Source: an uncultured Oxalobacteraceae bacterium (lineage in GTDB: Bacteria; Pseudomonadota; Gammaproteobacteria; Burkholderiales; Burkholderiaceae). Taken from it: 6,365 bases of DNA. Position 1 is the first letter of the stretch, and every line of letters begins with the position of its first letter. Below the pieces are notes generated by a model. The model searched no databases and was not told the DNA's origin. It saw only the letters and a program-made list of their open reading frames with translations. The stretch spans positions 1-6,365 of the forward strand of contig CAMLHI010000123.1 in NCBI GenBank assembly GCA_946479705.1. The letters are read 5' to 3'. A program made the position numbers and the translations under genes. This document shows positions 5,150 through 6,365 of this stretch, piece after piece.

Positions 5150-6365
5150 ATGCATGTATCCGACATCCTCTCCGCCCTGCCGCTTGACCGTGGCGCGCCC
5201 ACGCCGCTGTTCCGCCAGCTCTACACCGAGGTCAAGAACGCGATCCTGAATGGCGCGCTCACGCCCGGCATGCAGTTGCCGCCCACGCGCGCGCTGTGCG
5301 GCCTGCTGAAGGTCTCGCGCCAGACGGTGCTCAACGCCTATGCCCAGCTGAGCGCCGAGGGCTACCTCGACGGCACGGTCGGCAAAGGCACCTTCATCAG
5401 CGCGCATTTGCCGGCGGCGGCCAAGGCCGCGCCGCGGCCGCCCAGCACCCTGATGCGGCCCCTGTCCGCGCGCGGGCTGGCCTACGCCGACGCCATGCGC
5501 ACCTCGCGCGTGCACGAGCATGCGGTACGCGCCTTCCGCCCCAGCATGCCGGGGCTGGACCTGTTCCCCTTCGATGTCTGGAGCCGGCTGGAAGCGCGCC
5601 GCTGGCGCCGCCCCGGCCACCACCTGGGCTATGCCGAGGTGGCCGGTTTCGCCCCGCTGCGCGAGCTGCTCAGCGTGTACCTGCGTGCCTCGCGCGCGGT
5701 CAACTGCACGCCCGACCAGATCGTGATCGTGTCCGGTTCCCAGCAAGCCTTGTACCTGCTGTCGGCACTGCTGCTGGCGCCTGGCGACAAGGTGTGGGTC
5801 GAGTCGCCCGGCTATCCCGGCGCCAGCGCGCCGCTGACGGCATTGGGCGCGCAGGTGTGCACGGTGCCGGTCAACGAAGGCGGCATGGACGTGGCCTACG
5901 GCGCGGCGCACTACCCGGATGCGCGCATGGTGCTGACCACGCCCTCGCACCAGCTGCCGCTGGGCGTGACCATGAGCCTGCAGCGCCGCCTCGAACTGCT
6001 GCGCTGGGCCGCGGCGAAGCGCGCCTGGATCATCGAGGACGATTACGACAGCGAATACCGCTACGACGGTCCGCCGCTGGCGTCGCTGCAGGGGCTGGAC
6101 CGCAGCGGCAGCACGGTCTACGTCGGTACCCTGTCCAAGGTGCTGTTTCCCAGCCTGCGCCTGGGTTATGTGGTGGCGCCGCCGGCGCTGGTCGAACCGC
6201 TGGCGCGCGCCAAGGCGGTGGTGGACCGTCACAGTCCGCTGGCGCCGCAGATGGTGCTGGCCGACTTCATGGAAGCGGGCCACTTCACGCGCCACATCAA
6301 GCGCTCGCGCGAAGCCTACCGCGAGCGGCGCGATGCGCTCGTGCAGGGCATCGCCGCGCGCCTGG
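5150..6365 (+). CDS. MocR-type regulator (GntR winged helix + aminotransferase), 3' end cut off
   Basis: The reading frame is open from ATG 5150 to the window edge, giving 405 residues of a family usually about 470-500 long. The N-terminal GntR winged helix (about 14-84) contains PLFRQLYTEVKNAIL, PGMQLPPTRAL (39-49), VSRQTVLNAYAQL (55-67) and GYLDGTVGKGTF (71-82). After a linker (about 85-125) comes a fold-type I aminotransferase-like domain with SGSQQALYLL (195-204), SPGYPG (219-224), HQLPLGVTM (267-275), EDDYDSEYRY (296-305) and TLSK (327-330). K330 is the expected PLP Schiff-base lysine and an Asp in the EDDYD motif the expected partner of the pyridine nitrogen, so PLP binding looks intact. 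No in-frame start codon occurs upstream as far as the osmC leader. The Shine-Dalgarno is poor: the nearest purine run, GAGAAGG, is 20 bases away. Family members sense amino acids or vitamin B6 forms through PLP and often control a divergent gene, here osmC-paiB. No pdxST or gab genes are visible, so a PdxR or GabR name is not justified. Confidence 0.92.
   Translation, partial: MHVSDILSALPLDRGAPTPLFRQLYTEVKNAILNGALTPGMQLPPTRALCGLLKVSRQTVLNAYAQLSAEGYLDGTVGKGTFISAHLPAAAKAAPRPPSTLMRPLSARGLAYADAMRTSRVHEHAVRAFRPSMPGLDLFPFDVWSRLEARRWRRPGHHLGYAEVAGFAPLRELLSVYLRASRAVNCTPDQIVIVSGSQQALYLLSALLLAPGDKVWVESPGYPGASAPLTALGAQVCTVPVNEGGMDVAYGAAHYPDARMVLTTPSHQLPLGVTMSLQRRLELLRWAAAKRAWIIEDDYDSEYRYDGPPLASLQGLDRSGSTVYVGTLSKVLFPSLRLGYVVAPPALVEPLARAKAVVDRHSPLAPQMVLADFMEAGHFTRHIKRSREAYRERRDALVQGIAARL

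Noticed and set aside
5121..5249. 42-codon upstream open frame (ATG 5121) overlapping the start of the mocR-type gene
   Set aside because: No ribosome binding site precedes it, the product is Pro/Arg/Cys/Ser-rich, and the frame is not that of the regulator. It is probably accidental, though a leader-peptide role cannot be fully excluded.
5063..6295. 410-codon minus-strand open frame across the mocR-type gene
   Set aside because: The translation is Arg/Gln/His-rich and featureless. The plus strand carries a continuous GntR-aminotransferase protein that simply runs off the window.

Overview
The window is GC-rich with strong third-position G/C bias. It looks like chromosomal DNA of a betaproteobacterium, most plausibly Oxalobacteraceae (the Massilia/Duganella/Telluria group). 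That assignment is inferred from composition, protein style and the leaderless TACAAT-type promoter; no marker gene is present. There are no RNA genes, insertion sequences, CRISPR arrays or integration sites. Five protein genes fill nearly all of it.

Layout. (1) 24-974, plus strand: a complete AEC-family membrane transporter, with a hairpin-forming palindrome directly against its start codon. (2) 1134-3989, plus strand: a large soluble diguanylate cyclase (TPR-like repeats, coiled coil, GAF, coiled coil, GGDEF) with an intact GGEEF active site and an RxxD inhibitory site. Its start is best placed at a GTG behind a strong Shine-Dalgarno. (3) 3976-4578, minus strand: a PaiB-type FMN-binding regulator whose stop end overlaps the cyclase stop end by 14 bp. 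(4) 4559-5044, minus strand: an OsmC/Ohr-family thiol peroxidase with both redox cysteines. It lies upstream of paiB and overlaps its start by 20 bp, so the two form one operon. (5) 5150 to the window edge, plus strand: a MocR-type regulator (GntR winged helix fused to a class I aminotransferase domain), divergent from osmC and cut off by the end of the window.

How they may work together. Genes 3-5 form a likely regulatory module. The 105-bp osmC/mocR spacer holds a good sigma70-like promoter for osmC. An inverted repeat covers the -35 region of that promoter, and GCCAAT-type direct repeats flank it. MocR proteins commonly control a divergent neighbour by binding repeats in the shared spacer, so the simplest reading is that this one controls osmC-paiB in response to a PLP-reactive amine or amino acid. 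The transporter and the cyclase look like independent transcription units. I see no wholly new system. The points most worth following are the MocR/OsmC/PaiB module with its operator, the sensory front end of the cyclase, and the leaderless transporter start.
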